Shown one piece after another: positions 1 through 8,695 of a DNA stretch of 64,000 nt (its first letter is position 1; each line of letters starts with the position of its first letter). The stretch is from Halosolutus gelatinilyticus. GTDB taxonomy: Archaea > Halobacteriota > Halobacteria > Halobacteriales > Natrialbaceae. The translations under genes and the position numbers were made by a program. The notes under the pieces were generated by a model, which made no database searches, had not been told where the DNA came from, and was given only the letters and a program-made list of their open reading frames with translations. The stretch is taken from positions 3,782,001 through 3,846,000 of the forward strand of contig NZ_CP095491.1 of NCBI RefSeq assembly GCF_023028105.1. Reading direction: 5' to 3'.

Positions 1-497
1 CCGCCGGCGCTCCCCTCGCCGAGCCCCATCGCGCAGTTCCAGAGTCGGCAGTTCGCGACGTCTCGGCCGTCCATCGCCCAGTCCGAGTCGAGCGCGAAGT
101 GGACTCGTCCGGACAGTTCCAGCAATCCGTCGTCGAGATCGTAGTGCGTGCTCGCGCCCCAGTGGTCCCCCTCTCGAATCCGGATCTGAAGGGCGGTATC
201 TCCGGTGTACGTCGGGTCGGAAACGAACGAGACGTTGTCCGAATCGCCGTTCGACAGCCAGTACACGTCGTCCCACCGCTCGTAGTCGTCGTAATCGAGG
301 CGGGTCACTTCCCGCTGTCCGTCGTCCGTCTGAGTCGCCGCCGAGACGCGATCGACGGTCGGCCCGATCGAGCCGACCAGTCCGCCCGCGCAAGCGATAC
401 CCCCGGCACGAAGCACCCGTCGTCGCGTCGTCTCGTTGTTGGTCGTCGACGCCGCTGCGTCGTTCGCACCCGTCCGATCGGAATGAATCCCGGTCAT
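1..497 (-). CDS. Tat-exported protein of unknown function (C-terminus outside window)
   Basis: The gene runs off the left edge; about 165 codons from an ATG at 497 are visible. The N-terminus has a twin-arginine motif (RRR at residues 25-27, then VL) before a short hydrophobic stretch, so export of the folded protein by the Tat route is likely. The mature part is acidic and rich in Asp and Tyr. It resembles, by eye only, haloarchaeal beta-sandwich proteins related to polysaccharide lyases, which is a guess. A TATA-like stretch at about 524-534 fits a leaderless start. No catalytic residues can be named. Confidence 0.6.
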   Translation of the reverse strand, partial: MTGIHSDRTGANDAAASTTNNETTRRRVLRAGGIACAGGLVGSIGPTVDRVSAATQTDDGQREVTRLDYDDYERWDDVYWLSNGDSDNVSFVSDPTYTGDTALQIRIREGDHWGASTHYDLDDGLLELSGRVHFALDSDWAMDGRDVANCRLWNCAMGLGEGSAG

Positions 498-683
498 GCG
501 GATTTCTGCATCCCGTTTCGAGGTAATAGTATTGGGTACGATACCAAAACGTATCCCGTGTGTTCGCTCTCGGTTTCGAACTGCTACCCGTCGAACGTCG
601 TTCGTTTCGGAGTCACTACCCGGTTTCACCAACCGAAACGGTTGCGCGGCTGAAACGATCGAGGCGGAGTCCCAGTTCGACGG

Positions 684-1424
684 TCACGCCGTCGGCTCGA
701 GCGAGACGAACTCGAGCCCGTGTTCGGCCAGCAGCCGATCGGCCCGGTCGGTCACCGACGGAGCGACGAGGATGCCGCGAACGGCGGCGTCGGCGTGGAG
801 GTCGCGATCGAGCGCGTCGACGTACCGCCGGAGTTGGCCCACCGCGTCGGGGCCCACCCGGCGACGCTTGAGTTCGACGACAACCGCTCGACCCGCGGCG
901 TCCTCGCCGTAGATATCCACGGCGCCCGCGGGCGTGTCGCGCTCGGTCGCAAGCGGGGTGAACTCGGGTTCCAGGAGGTCGGGCTCGTCGAGGATGCGCT
1001 GGCGGAGGTCCTCCTCGGTTCCCTGGAGCGCGAGTTCGGTCGTGTCGGTTCCCGAGAACGCCGAGACCTGTAGGACCCCCTCGAACTCCACGCGAAGCGA
1101 TTCGGCCGGCGTCGATCGCTGGCTCTCCAGGACGAGCGTCCCGTCCTCGCAGAAGACCGCGTGTTCGCACCCCGGCGGCTGCCAGTTGACCGGCTGCTGG
1201 CCCTCGTGGGTGTGAACCAGCGCCGCGCCGTCGGGTTTGAACATGACGTGTCGATCGCCCGCGTCGAGCCGGCTCGACGCGCGCCCGTCGTAGTCGACCG
1301 TACAGCGGCCGAAGACCGTCACGAGCGCTTCGCGCTCGAAGCCGTCGGCGATCGCCTCGCGAGCGGCCTCGAGACTCGGCTGTTCGAGGGTGATCGCCCG
1401 CGAGGAGTGGATACCGGCCGTCAC
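684..1424 (-). CDS. nucS: Endonuclease NucS
   Basis: This is a 246-residue protein of the NucS/EndoMS family, which cuts branched or mismatched DNA in archaea and actinobacteria and takes part in mismatch repair with PCNA. The N-terminal half is the DNA-binding domain. The C-terminal half is a RecB-like nuclease in which D170, E184 and K186 (VVELK) form the active site. Length is normal for the family. It stands alone and converges with the partial gene to its left; the ATG at 1424 is about 115 bases from the divergent lipoprotein gene. Confidence 0.93.
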   Translation of the reverse strand: MTAGIHSSRAITLEQPSLEAAREAIADGFEREALVTVFGRCTVDYDGRASSRLDAGDRHVMFKPDGAALVHTHEGQQPVNWQPPGCEHAVFCEDGTLVLESQRSTPAESLRVEFEGVLQVSAFSGTDTTELALQGTEEDLRQRILDEPDLLEPEFTPLATERDTPAGAVDIYGEDAAGRAVVVELKRRRVGPDAVGQLRRYVDALDRDLHADAAVRGILVAPSVTDRADRLLAEHGLEFVSLEPTA

Positions 1425-1539
1425 TGCACCGAGGTAGTCCGTCGCCGAATAAAAGGTGCCCGGACCACTCCCGAGCGCGGATCGGACGACACCGTATCAA
1501 AAAGACTATACTCGTAGACCAGGGCGTTCGGGCACCTAC

Positions 1540-2130
1540 ATGACCAGTGACCACCACCGTCGCCGGTTCCTCCAGCTCGCCGGCACGGGCGCCGCAGCGT
1601 CGATCGCCGGCTGTAGCCGGCTTCGCCCCGCGAGCGACGATTCTGACGCCTCGAACGAGTCGGACGACGGGAACGGCACCGTGCTCGACGTGGGCGAGGA
1701 ACCGGCGATCAATCCCGAGGACGGGATTACGGCGATCGTCCAGCCGCCCCAAGAAGAACTCGCGACGATCGAGCAGGAGGTGATGGCCGAGGTCGAGGAG
1801 GGGAAACTCGACCGGCAGGAAGCCCAGAAGGAGATGATCGACCGCCAGCGAAAACTGGTCTCGGAACGGTCGGTGGCGTTCGAATCCAAGGTGGCGGGCG
1901 ACGACGACCTCTCGATCGAGGCGGGGATCGCCGAACGGGGTGCTTTCCTGCTCGACGGCTCGGACAAACGACTGCTCGATACGCTCCGGAACGGAGAGGC
2001 GGACGGTCTGATCCCCGGCGCCGAGTACGCGAAAATTCTGCAGGCGCGCAGTCAGCCCGCTTCCGGGCCGGGGCAATCCGATTCGAACGACAACGAATCG
2101 GCGAATGGCTCCGAGTCGGCAGACGGCTGA
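1540..2130 (+). CDS. Tat lipoprotein of unknown function
   Basis: The gene encodes 196 residues. The N-terminus carries RRRFLQLAG followed by a lipobox SIAGC with Cys25, so this should be a Tat-exported, lipid-anchored surface protein. A Ser/Asp/Asn-rich spacer follows, then a mostly helical region with many Glu and Gln (about residues 60-140) and an Asn/Ser/Glu-rich tail. The ATG at 1540 is chosen because it puts the signal at the extreme N-terminus; an upstream start in the same frame would add residues without signal character. No known domain was recognised. Confidence 0.8.
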   Translation: MTSDHHRRRFLQLAGTGAAASIAGCSRLRPASDDSDASNESDDGNGTVLDVGEEPAINPEDGITAIVQPPQEELATIEQEVMAEVEEGKLDRQEAQKEMIDRQRKLVSERSVAFESKVAGDDDLSIEAGIAERGAFLLDGSDKRLLDTLRNGEADGLIPGAEYAKILQARSQPASGPGQSDSNDNESANGSESADG

Positions 2131-2142
2131 AGCTGCCGCGGC

Positions 2143-2625
2143 TTACTCGACGCCGAACGGGCTCTCGCGGTCCGTCCAGTTCCAGCCGGGGAGCCGTTCC
2201 TGGAAGCCGGCTGCGAGCGCCGCCTCCAGATCGTCGACGCCCGCGTTATCGTCGTCTCCGCCGTGGACCCGAAGGTCCGCGTAGTGGAAAGTGGCTTCGC
2301 CGAGGGTCCGCAGCGGCTGCGCGCCGGCGATCGTCGCGGCGAGTTCACGTCCGAGCAGTTCGTCGACGACGAAGCCGGGGTAGTCGCCCTCGACGTCGAG
2401 GTCGCGGAGGAGGGCGACCAGCGCCGCGACGTTGACCGCCAGATCACCGTCGGCGAAGACGGCGTCGACCTCCGCTATATACTGCGCTTCGGTGACCGGC
2501 GACACGTCGGTGTCGAAGACGTCGCCGAGGTCGGCGCGCACGTCGTTGATGAGCGGAACGACGCTCTCGGATCGGTCTGCGACCCAATTTCGCTCGGCGG
2601 CGACGCGTTCGGGCGTGAGTTCCAT
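2143..2625 (-). CDS. Conserved haloarchaeal protein of unknown function
   Basis: A 160-residue acidic soluble protein starting MELTPERVAAERNW. It has no signal peptide, membrane segment or metal-binding pattern and looks all-helical. The frame stays open upstream to about 2814, but that part has coding character unlike the rest and the ATG at 2625 fits the protein start better. Its 3' end faces the lipoprotein gene at 2130, so the two genes are convergent with 12 bases between. Function not recognised. Confidence 0.7.
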   Translation of the reverse strand: MELTPERVAAERNWVADRSESVVPLINDVRADLGDVFDTDVSPVTEAQYIAEVDAVFADGDLAVNVAALVALLRDLDVEGDYPGFVVDELLGRELAATIAGAQPLRTLGEATFHYADLRVHGGDDDNAGVDDLEAALAAGFQERLPGWNWTDRESPFGVE

Positions 2626-2925
2626 ACCCTCCCAACGTGTCGGGGGGTCCTGGTTTTTGCGAAGGCTTTTATACCACGCAAAGAATAGCGTCGGGTAAGC
2701 GGGTTCTCCCTGGAATCTTCCCGCACGAACCAGGACAACCGACCTGGGAGCGTGTTCGTCACGCACGAATACCGACACGATGATCCGGGACACGAGACGA
2801 CGTTCGAATGACATCCCCGTGCGGGGATGCCGTTTCGTCGTCTCCGTTCGTCCCCGATCGATCGCGTCCGACCGGCGGACGCGGACTCCCCGTCGGCGAG
2901 TTCACGCAAGCCACAATCGGCGATT

Positions 2926-4860
2926 ATGAGTACTGTAGAGCAGCAACTCGACGATCTGAAAGCAGAGATCACGAGCGAGTTACCGAGCGATATCTCGGTC
3001 TCCTCGGTGAAATACGAAGGCCCCGAACTGGTCGTCTACACACGGGACCCGAAGAAATTCGCCCGCCAGGGCGACCTCATCCGAAAGCTCGCGAGCAAGC
3101 TTCGCAAGCGGATCACCGTCCGTCCCGACCCGAGCGTCCTCTCGCGGCCGGAGGAAGCGCGCGAAGAGATCATGAACGTTATCCCGGAGGAGGCGGGCGT
3201 CACCGACCTCGACTTCCACGCCGACACCGGTGAAGTCGTCATCGAGGCCGAAAAGCCCGGCATGGTCATCGGCCGCCACGGCTCCACGCTCCGCGATATC
3301 ACCAAGAACGTCGGCTGGACGCCCGAAGTCGTCCGCACGCCGCCGATCGAGTCCTCCACCGTCTCCAACGTCCGGAGCTTCCTCAAACAGGAGCGCGACG
3401 ATCGCCGCGACATCCTCGAACGCGTGGGTCGCCAGATCCACCGCGAGGAGATGTCCGACGACGAGTACGTCCGCATCACCACACTCGGCTGCTGTCGCGA
3501 GGTCGGTCGCGCCTCCTTTATCCTCTCGACGCCGGAGACGCGCATTCTCATCGACTGTGGCGACAAGCCCGGCGCAGAAGGCGAGGTGCCGTACCTCCAC
3601 GCACCCGAGGCGTTCGGCGCCGGTCCGCAGACGATCGACGCGGTGGTCCTCACCCACGCCCACCTCGACCACTCCGCGCTGATCCCGCTCCTGTTCAAGT
3701 ACGGCTACGACGGCCCGATCTACTGTACCGAACCCACGCGGGACCTGATGGGACTGCTGACGCTCGACTACCTCGACGTCGCCGCCAAGGAGGGTCGGGC
3801 GCCGCCGTACGAGAGCGAGCAGGTTCGCGAGGCGATCAAACACTGCATCCCGCTGGAATACGGCGACGTCACGGACATCGCGCCGGACGTCAAACTCACC
3901 TTCCACAACGCGGGCCACATCCTGGGCTCGGCGGTCTCGCACTTCCACATCGGCGACGGCCTCTACAACGTCGCGTTCTCCGGCGACATCCACTACGAGG
4001 ATACCCGCCTGTTCAACGGCGCGGTCAACGACTTCCCGCGCGTCGAGACGCTCGTCCTCGAGTCGACCTACGGCGGTCGCAACGACTACCAGACCGATCA
4101 GGAGGACTCCGAGCGCAACTTAAAGCAGATCATCAGCGACACCTACGATAAGGGCGGCAAGGTCCTCATCCCCGCGTTCGCAGTCGGGCGCTCCCAGGAG
4201 ATCATGCTCGTCCTGGAGGAGGCGATGCGCAAGGGCGAGATCCCCTCGATGCCGGTCCACTTAGACGGGATGATCTGGGAGGCGACCGCGATCCACACGA
4301 CCTACCCCGAGTACCTCCGGGACGACCTCCGCGATCGGATCTTCCACGAGGACGAGAACCCGTTTCTCGCCGAGGAGTTCAACCACATCGACGGCGGCGA
4401 GGAGGAGCGACAGGACGTCGCCGACGGCGAGCCCTGCATCATCCTCTCGACGTCTGGTATGGTCACCGGCGGTCCGATCATGTCCTGGCTCTCCCACATC
4501 GGCCCCGACCCGGACTCGACGCTGGTCTTCGTCGGCTACCAGGCCCAGGGCACCCTCGGTCGGCGCATCCAGACCGGCTGGGACGAGATCCCGACCAGCG
4601 AAGTCGGCGCCATGGGCAGCGGCGGCGGTCGCGGCACCCTCTCGCTGAACGTCGACGTCGAGACGGTCGACGGCTTCTCCGGCCACGCCGATCGGGCCGG
4701 CCTCGAGAACTTCGTCCGGACGATGAACCCCCGACCGGAGAAGGTGCTCTGCGTCCACGGCGACGAACGCTCCACGCAGGACCTCTCCTCGGCGCTCTAC
4801 CACGAGTTCAACATGCGAACCTTCGCGCCGAAGAACCTCGAGACGTTCAGATTCCTGTAG
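2926..4860 (+). CDS. KH-domain beta-CASP ribonuclease aCPSF1 (FttA-type)
   Basis: This 644-residue protein is the archaeal homologue of the CPSF73 cleavage factor. The family cuts RNA 3' ends and drives factor-dependent transcription termination (aCPSF1/FttA). Two KH-like RNA-binding regions occupy about residues 1-145 (GMVIGRHG is the KH loop). A metallo-beta-lactamase core follows with HxHxDH at 244-249, then a beta-CASP insert and a C-terminal metal-binding His (VHGDE). The ATG at 2926 is the natural start; the frame is open further upstream but lacks family similarity. Monocistronic. Confidence 0.95.
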   Translation: MSTVEQQLDDLKAEITSELPSDISVSSVKYEGPELVVYTRDPKKFARQGDLIRKLASKLRKRITVRPDPSVLSRPEEAREEIMNVIPEEAGVTDLDFHADTGEVVIEAEKPGMVIGRHGSTLRDITKNVGWTPEVVRTPPIESSTVSNVRSFLKQERDDRRDILERVGRQIHREEMSDDEYVRITTLGCCREVGRASFILSTPETRILIDCGDKPGAEGEVPYLHAPEAFGAGPQTIDAVVLTHAHLDHSALIPLLFKYGYDGPIYCTEPTRDLMGLLTLDYLDVAAKEGRAPPYESEQVREAIKHCIPLEYGDVTDIAPDVKLTFHNAGHILGSAVSHFHIGDGLYNVAFSGDIHYEDTRLFNGAVNDFPRVETLVLESTYGGRNDYQTDQEDSERNLKQIISDTYDKGGKVLIPAFAVGRSQEIMLVLEEAMRKGEIPSMPVHLDGMIWEATAIHTTYPEYLRDDLRDRIFHEDENPFLAEEFNHIDGGEEERQDVADGEPCIILSTSGMVTGGPIMSWLSHIGPDPDSTLVFVGYQAQGTLGRRIQTGWDEIPTSEVGAMGSGGGRGTLSLNVDVETVDGFSGHADRAGLENFVRTMNPRPEKVLCVHGDERSTQDLSSALYHEFNMRTFAPKNLETFRFL

Positions 4861-4982
4861 TTCGGGCCGCTCTCGTTCGGTGCGCCATCGCGATTCGATC
4901 ACATCGACCGTGCCCTCGCTTCGACGACGACCGGGACGCTGGTAGGGTATCTCTCCGATCGGGTACACTGGGACGGCCGTCG

Positions 4983-4991
4983 GCTTAAGTA
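4983..4991 (+). promoter_or_regulatory. TATA box of the KaiC-like cluster
   Basis: The sequence gcttaagta lies 31-39 bases before the ATG at 5022. This is the usual haloarchaeal TATA spacing for a leader of only a few bases. It would serve the tightly spaced genes from 5022 to 7806. Confidence 0.5.
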
Positions 4992-5021
4992 ACTGGCTGT
5001 GTTGTAAGATACCGATAGGCA

Positions 5022-5621
5022 ATGGTGCCAGAAGATTCCGTCCAGTACGGCAACTCGGGGACGCCCGACCTCGATGACGCGCTCTACGGAGGGTTCATCC
5101 GGGGGCAGATCGCGACTGTCAGCGGCGGGTCAGGCACCGGGAAGACGATCCTCCTGTTGCAGTTGCTGGCGGCGAGCAGCGGGCTGTGTATCGGTTTCGA
5201 AGAACGGGACGCGGACCGTCTCCGAAACGCGTCACTCGCCGTCGACCTCTCGAGCGTCTCGGTGCTCGATCTCAGCGCCGGGAGCGATCGGTTCTTCAGC
5301 GAAGACGCGAACAGCGTCGTCCCCCCCGAATGGGCCGAAGCGCTCGCCCGTATCCTCAACGAGCTCGCGACTCGCGTCAGGCAAGCGGTCGGGGGCCGAG
5401 ACGTCGAACTAGTGATGACCACCGAACAGTTCACCGTGAGCGCTCAACACATCAGTTATCCTGCCGACAAGATTGTCCCCTTGCGGTGCCTCGGATCGAA
5501 TGGTGAAATCGAGAAGGCGATCGCCGAGGACGGACCCGAAGTCGGTGACCGGTTGACCGACTACGAAGGCGTGCTCACGGGAGCACCTACCGGATCGACG
5601 ACTGTTACGATTGACCAATAA
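5022..5621 (+). CDS. Shortened KaiC-like RecA-fold protein
   Basis: At 199 residues this is less than half a normal haloarchaeal double-domain KaiC-like ATPase. Residues 1-95 match the start of a first KaiC domain, with Walker A GGSGTGKT (K41) and an IGFEERD segment. From about residue 130 (MTTEQF ... ISYPADKIVPLR ... GVLTGAP) the sequence resembles the end of a KaiC domain. The middle, including Walker B and the catalytic Glu, cannot be found. The reading frame is intact, so this is an in-frame reduced protein or a decaying gene. ATP hydrolysis is unlikely; ATP binding is possible. It is the first gene of a cluster with HisKA and receiver genes. Confidence 0.75.
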   Translation: MVPEDSVQYGNSGTPDLDDALYGGFIRGQIATVSGGSGTGKTILLLQLLAASSGLCIGFEERDADRLRNASLAVDLSSVSVLDLSAGSDRFFSEDANSVVPPEWAEALARILNELATRVRQAVGGRDVELVMTTEQFTVSAQHISYPADKIVPLRCLGSNGEIEKAIAEDGPEVGDRLTDYEGVLTGAPTGSTTVTIDQ

Positions 5622-5634
5622 CCACGAGTAACCG

Positions 5635-5826
5635 ATGATGGAGGACCTCGAACTCGAAGCGTTCCGGGTAGCGTTCTGCGTTAGCCAGCGGCGAAACTGC
5701 GGTCTGCCGGCGGATGCGCTCGCGGACTACGAGATCGTCGACGCCGAGAACGCGATCCCAGCCGAAACCGATCTCTGCACCCTCGACGAGCGGGTACCGG
5801 AACGGGAAGGTGGGTTACGTGACTGA
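5635..5826 (+). pseudogene. Short N-terminal fragment of a sensor protein
   Basis: This 63-codon frame starts 13 bases after the KaiC-like gene. The segments VAFCVSQRRNCGLPADALADYEIVDAE and ETDLCTLDER look like the first part of the pseudo-receiver domain found at the N-terminus of haloarchaeal multi-domain sensor kinases linked to KaiC genes; this is recognised by eye. It stops after about half of that domain, with the stop codon overlapping the GTG start of the next gene. It is best read as the stump of a lost kinase gene, though a small translated protein cannot be excluded. Confidence 0.45.
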
Positions 5827-7432
5827 CAATTCCAACGAATCGCGGGAGCGAACCGACGATCCGGAAGCCGGCATTGAGGACCTCCTCCAGGGACTCCTCG
5901 TGGACAACGAGGCGACACGCCGGCTCGAACAGCTCTATGGGGTCGCGGAGCGTATCGTCGACTTACCGACGGAAACCGACGTGTACGATCACGCGATCGC
6001 CGGCGCATACGGCCTTTTCGACGTTCGGTACGCGATCATCGCCATTCCGCGAGGCGATCAGTGGATGACGGTCACGAGTACGCGTTCCGATCCCGACGAT
6101 TGGGCCCGTCAGCTTCCGATCACGGCCCCCAAGATCGACGCGGTGACCGATCGACACGAGACGGTCCTGATCGAGGACGCCGCGTCGGCGATCGACGCCG
6201 AGGTGCCGTTCGAGGGCGGGCAGGCGCTGTGCTCGCCGATCGGTGACGGGAAGATGGTACAGCTCGTGACGGACAGCGACGAGTTCGACGCGGAGGACGT
6301 CCACTACGCCAGGCTCCTGGGATGGATCATCGAGGCCCGTCTCGAGCAGCTCGCGTTGAACAACGAGGTCGAGTCGATGGAGCGCCAGCTCACCACGTTC
6401 GCCAACTTCCAACGGGAGGTGTTCGAGCAGACCTCCCACGAACTTCGGACGCCGCTGACGGCCATCCTCGGCTACATGGAGTTGCTGACCGACGAGGTGG
6501 TCGGTCCGCTATCCGACGAGCAAAAGGAGTTCACGACGCTCGTTCTCCGAAAGGCAACCGAACTGGATGCCGCGGTCGAGACGATGACGTCGTCGTTCGA
6601 CACCCGGCTCGCGAACATCCGCGCCGGACGCGCCGCGGATTCCGATCCGGATGCGGCCGCCGTCTCGGAGGTCGGCGACGGGCCGTTCGCCGTTCTGTCC
6701 CTCGATCCGGAGATCAGGACGCTGCTCGGCGAACAGCTCGACGATCTCGGCTACGATGCCGCGATCGTCGACGATCCGGCGGACGCTCGGGAAGCCGTCC
6801 GAGACGACCCTTCGACGACGATCGTCGCCGAGGTGTTCGCGTCGGACGAGACCTGCATCGACGCGGCGGAGACGATCGCTCGGGAGGAGGGGAACGAAGA
6901 GACGGGAGTTCTCGCGATGTCGATCGTGCGCGACGAAACGACCGACATGCCGCAACTCGGCGTGTCCGCGTTGCTCCCGGGGCGCGAAGAGCTGCTCAGC
7001 GAAGCGATACAGACGATCCTGGGCGTCGGGACCGAAGACGAGATACGAATCGTCGTCCTCGACGCGACCGATGCCGACGAAGCGCTCGCCGACGGTCCGC
7101 CGGGGTGGATGGCGACGACCGTCACCGATCTCGACGACGTGGAGACGACGGTACAGGAGGAGACGTTCGATCTCGCGGTCGCTCGGGTCGACGGGCGAAC
7201 CGATCGGGAGAAAGCGGCCGTTCGGACGCTTCGCGAGCGGCGACGCGGTCGACGTCTTCCGGTCGTCCTCGTCGATCGGCGGCTGGAAACGGGCAGCGTC
7301 CGCTACACGCTCGGCGGGAAGCTGTTCATCCAGCGTCCCCTCCACATCGCGGGCCTCACATCGATGCTCGTCTCGCCGCCACAGGACGACGAAGCGACCG
7401 GCGATGACGCGTCCAGATCTTCCGAGCAATGA
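5819..7432 (+). CDS. GAF-HisKA protein with two receiver-like domains and no ATPase domain
   Basis: The likely start is GTG 5819, giving 537 residues; the overlap with the upstream stop supports it. About residues 40-185 look like a GAF-type sensor. A short coiled segment leads into a HisKA dimerisation domain with SHELRTP (H207). After it, where a HATPase_c domain with N, G1 and G2 boxes should be, none can be seen. Two receiver-like domains follow (about 285-390 and 400-520), both lacking a clear phospho-Asp and the Lys of true receivers. It could act as a phosphotransfer protein, taking phosphate from another kinase and passing it to the receiver encoded next (ATGA overlap). Confidence 0.75.
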   Translation: MTDNSNESRERTDDPEAGIEDLLQGLLVDNEATRRLEQLYGVAERIVDLPTETDVYDHAIAGAYGLFDVRYAIIAIPRGDQWMTVTSTRSDPDDWARQLPITAPKIDAVTDRHETVLIEDAASAIDAEVPFEGGQALCSPIGDGKMVQLVTDSDEFDAEDVHYARLLGWIIEARLEQLALNNEVESMERQLTTFANFQREVFEQTSHELRTPLTAILGYMELLTDEVVGPLSDEQKEFTTLVLRKATELDAAVETMTSSFDTRLANIRAGRAADSDPDAAAVSEVGDGPFAVLSLDPEIRTLLGEQLDDLGYDAAIVDDPADAREAVRDDPSTTIVAEVFASDETCIDAAETIAREEGNEETGVLAMSIVRDETTDMPQLGVSALLPGREELLSEAIQTILGVGTEDEIRIVVLDATDADEALADGPPGWMATTVTDLDDVETTVQEETFDLAVARVDGRTDREKAAVRTLRERRRGRRLPVVLVDRRLETGSVRYTLGGKLFIQRPLHIAGLTSMLVSPPQDDEATGDDASRSSEQ

Positions 7433-7806
7433 CCCGAACGGTTCTCATCGCGGAGGACAACGCGGACGTTCGGTACCTGCTTCAGTACAAACTTCAGGCG
7501 AACGGTTACGACGTCGTCGAGGTGGAAGACGGGCGAGCGTGTCTCGACTATCTTCGGGAGGCGTCGGCGCTGCCGGCGGCGGTGATTCTCGACATCATGA
7601 TGCCGCGGGTCAGCGGGCTCGAGGTACTCGATCGGATCCGGGATGACGAGTCGCTCTCGTCGTTGCCGGTGCTGTTGCTCACCTCGAAATCCAGCGAGGA
7701 AGACGTCGTTCGCGGACTCGAACAGGGGGCGTCGGACTACCTCACGAAACCGTTCAGCGCGGACGAGGTCCTCACCCGGATCGAGCGAATCATCGAGTCA
7801 CCGTAA
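7429..7806 (+). CDS. CheY-like single-domain response regulator
   Basis: A 125-residue receiver domain with all key residues: E9/D10, the phospho-acceptor D55 in LDIMMP, T85 and K107 in TKPF. There is no output domain, so it must act by protein contact. Its ATG overlaps the stop of the HisKA gene (ATGA), which points to translational coupling and a phosphorelay partnership. The same fold is common downstream of KaiC-like and HisKA genes in Halobacteria. Confidence 0.92.
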   Translation: MTRTVLIAEDNADVRYLLQYKLQANGYDVVEVEDGRACLDYLREASALPAAVILDIMMPRVSGLEVLDRIRDDESLSSLPVLLLTSKSSEEDVVRGLEQGASDYLTKPFSADEVLTRIERIIESP

Positions 7807-7816
7807 TCCGCCGCCC

Positions 7817-8629
7817 TCACTCGATCGTCTCGGCGGGATCGACGACCTCGCCGGCGTCGGGGTAGACCCCGACTTGGTCGCACAGATCGGCCATCGGACA
7901 GGCTTCCGGATCGTCCAGGCAGGCCGGTTTGCGCGCGGTGCAGTATTCGCGACCGAACTGGATCGTGGCGGTGTGCCCGAAGCCGCACTTCGCAGCCGGT
8001 ACGTCCCGCTCGAGGACGGCGCGAACCGCCTCGTGGTCGGCGTCCGGCGGGGCGATCCCCAATCGGCGGTAGATCCGGTGGACGTGCGTGTCGACGGGGA
8101 AAACGCCGCCGCGGCCGCCCGCGAACAGCAGGACGCAGTCGGCGGTTTTCGGACCGACGCCGCGAACTTCGAGCAGGGTCCGGCGAACCGTCTCCGGATC
8201 TTCGTCCTTGACGAACGCGTCGAATTCGGCCGCGGAGCCGAGCTCCTCCAGCACCCACTCGGCGGTTGCGATGAGAATCTCGGACTTCTGGTTGTACAGA
8301 CCGGCTGAACTGATCGTCTCCGCGAGTTCCGACTGCTCGGCGGCGGCGATCGACGCGGCGAGATCCACCTCCGAAACGTCGTATCGTGCGATCAGGGCGT
8401 CGTGGGCCGGCTGGCTCGCCTTGTCGCTCGTGTTCTGGCTCAGGATCGTCCGCACGAGACAGGTGAACGCGTCCTGCCCGCCGTAGGTCTTTTGCCAGTA
8501 GAGTTCGCCCAGCCGATCGACGACCGCCTCCGCGCGGGTGTCCGCGGTCGCCGGATCGAACTCGGCGGCGATCCCGCCGCCGTCCGCACCCCCGCTGATG
8601 TTGACCGCAGGCTCCGGATCGTCGCTCAT
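7817..8629 (-). CDS. nth: Endonuclease III (DNA glycosylase/AP lyase)
   Basis: A 270-residue HhH-GPD base-excision repair enzyme that removes oxidised pyrimidines and nicks at the abasic site. The helix-hairpin-helix LLEVRGVGPKTADCV contains the catalytic Lys, and the following PVDTHVHRI contains the catalytic Asp. Near the C-terminus four Cys spaced x6, x6, x5 form the [4Fe-4S] cluster loop. An acidic extension of about 35 residues precedes the fold. The gene converges with the receiver gene, 10 bases apart. Confidence 0.93.
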   Translation of the reverse strand: MSDDPEPAVNISGGADGGGIAAEFDPATADTRAEAVVDRLGELYWQKTYGGQDAFTCLVRTILSQNTSDKASQPAHDALIARYDVSEVDLAASIAAAEQSELAETISSAGLYNQKSEILIATAEWVLEELGSAAEFDAFVKDEDPETVRRTLLEVRGVGPKTADCVLLFAGGRGGVFPVDTHVHRIYRRLGIAPPDADHEAVRAVLERDVPAAKCGFGHTATIQFGREYCTARKPACLDDPEACPMADLCDQVGVYPDAGEVVDPAETIE

Positions 8630-8695
8630 ACGCTCGACGTCGTAGCCCGGACGCCAAAACGACGGCGGATCCGGTCGGTCGATCGCGCCGAGTCC

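Noticed and set aside
5022-7806. A circadian clock of the KaiABC type
   Set aside because: The KaiC-like protein lacks Walker B and one full domain, and no KaiA or KaiB is present; KaiC-like genes in Halobacteria mostly serve signalling.
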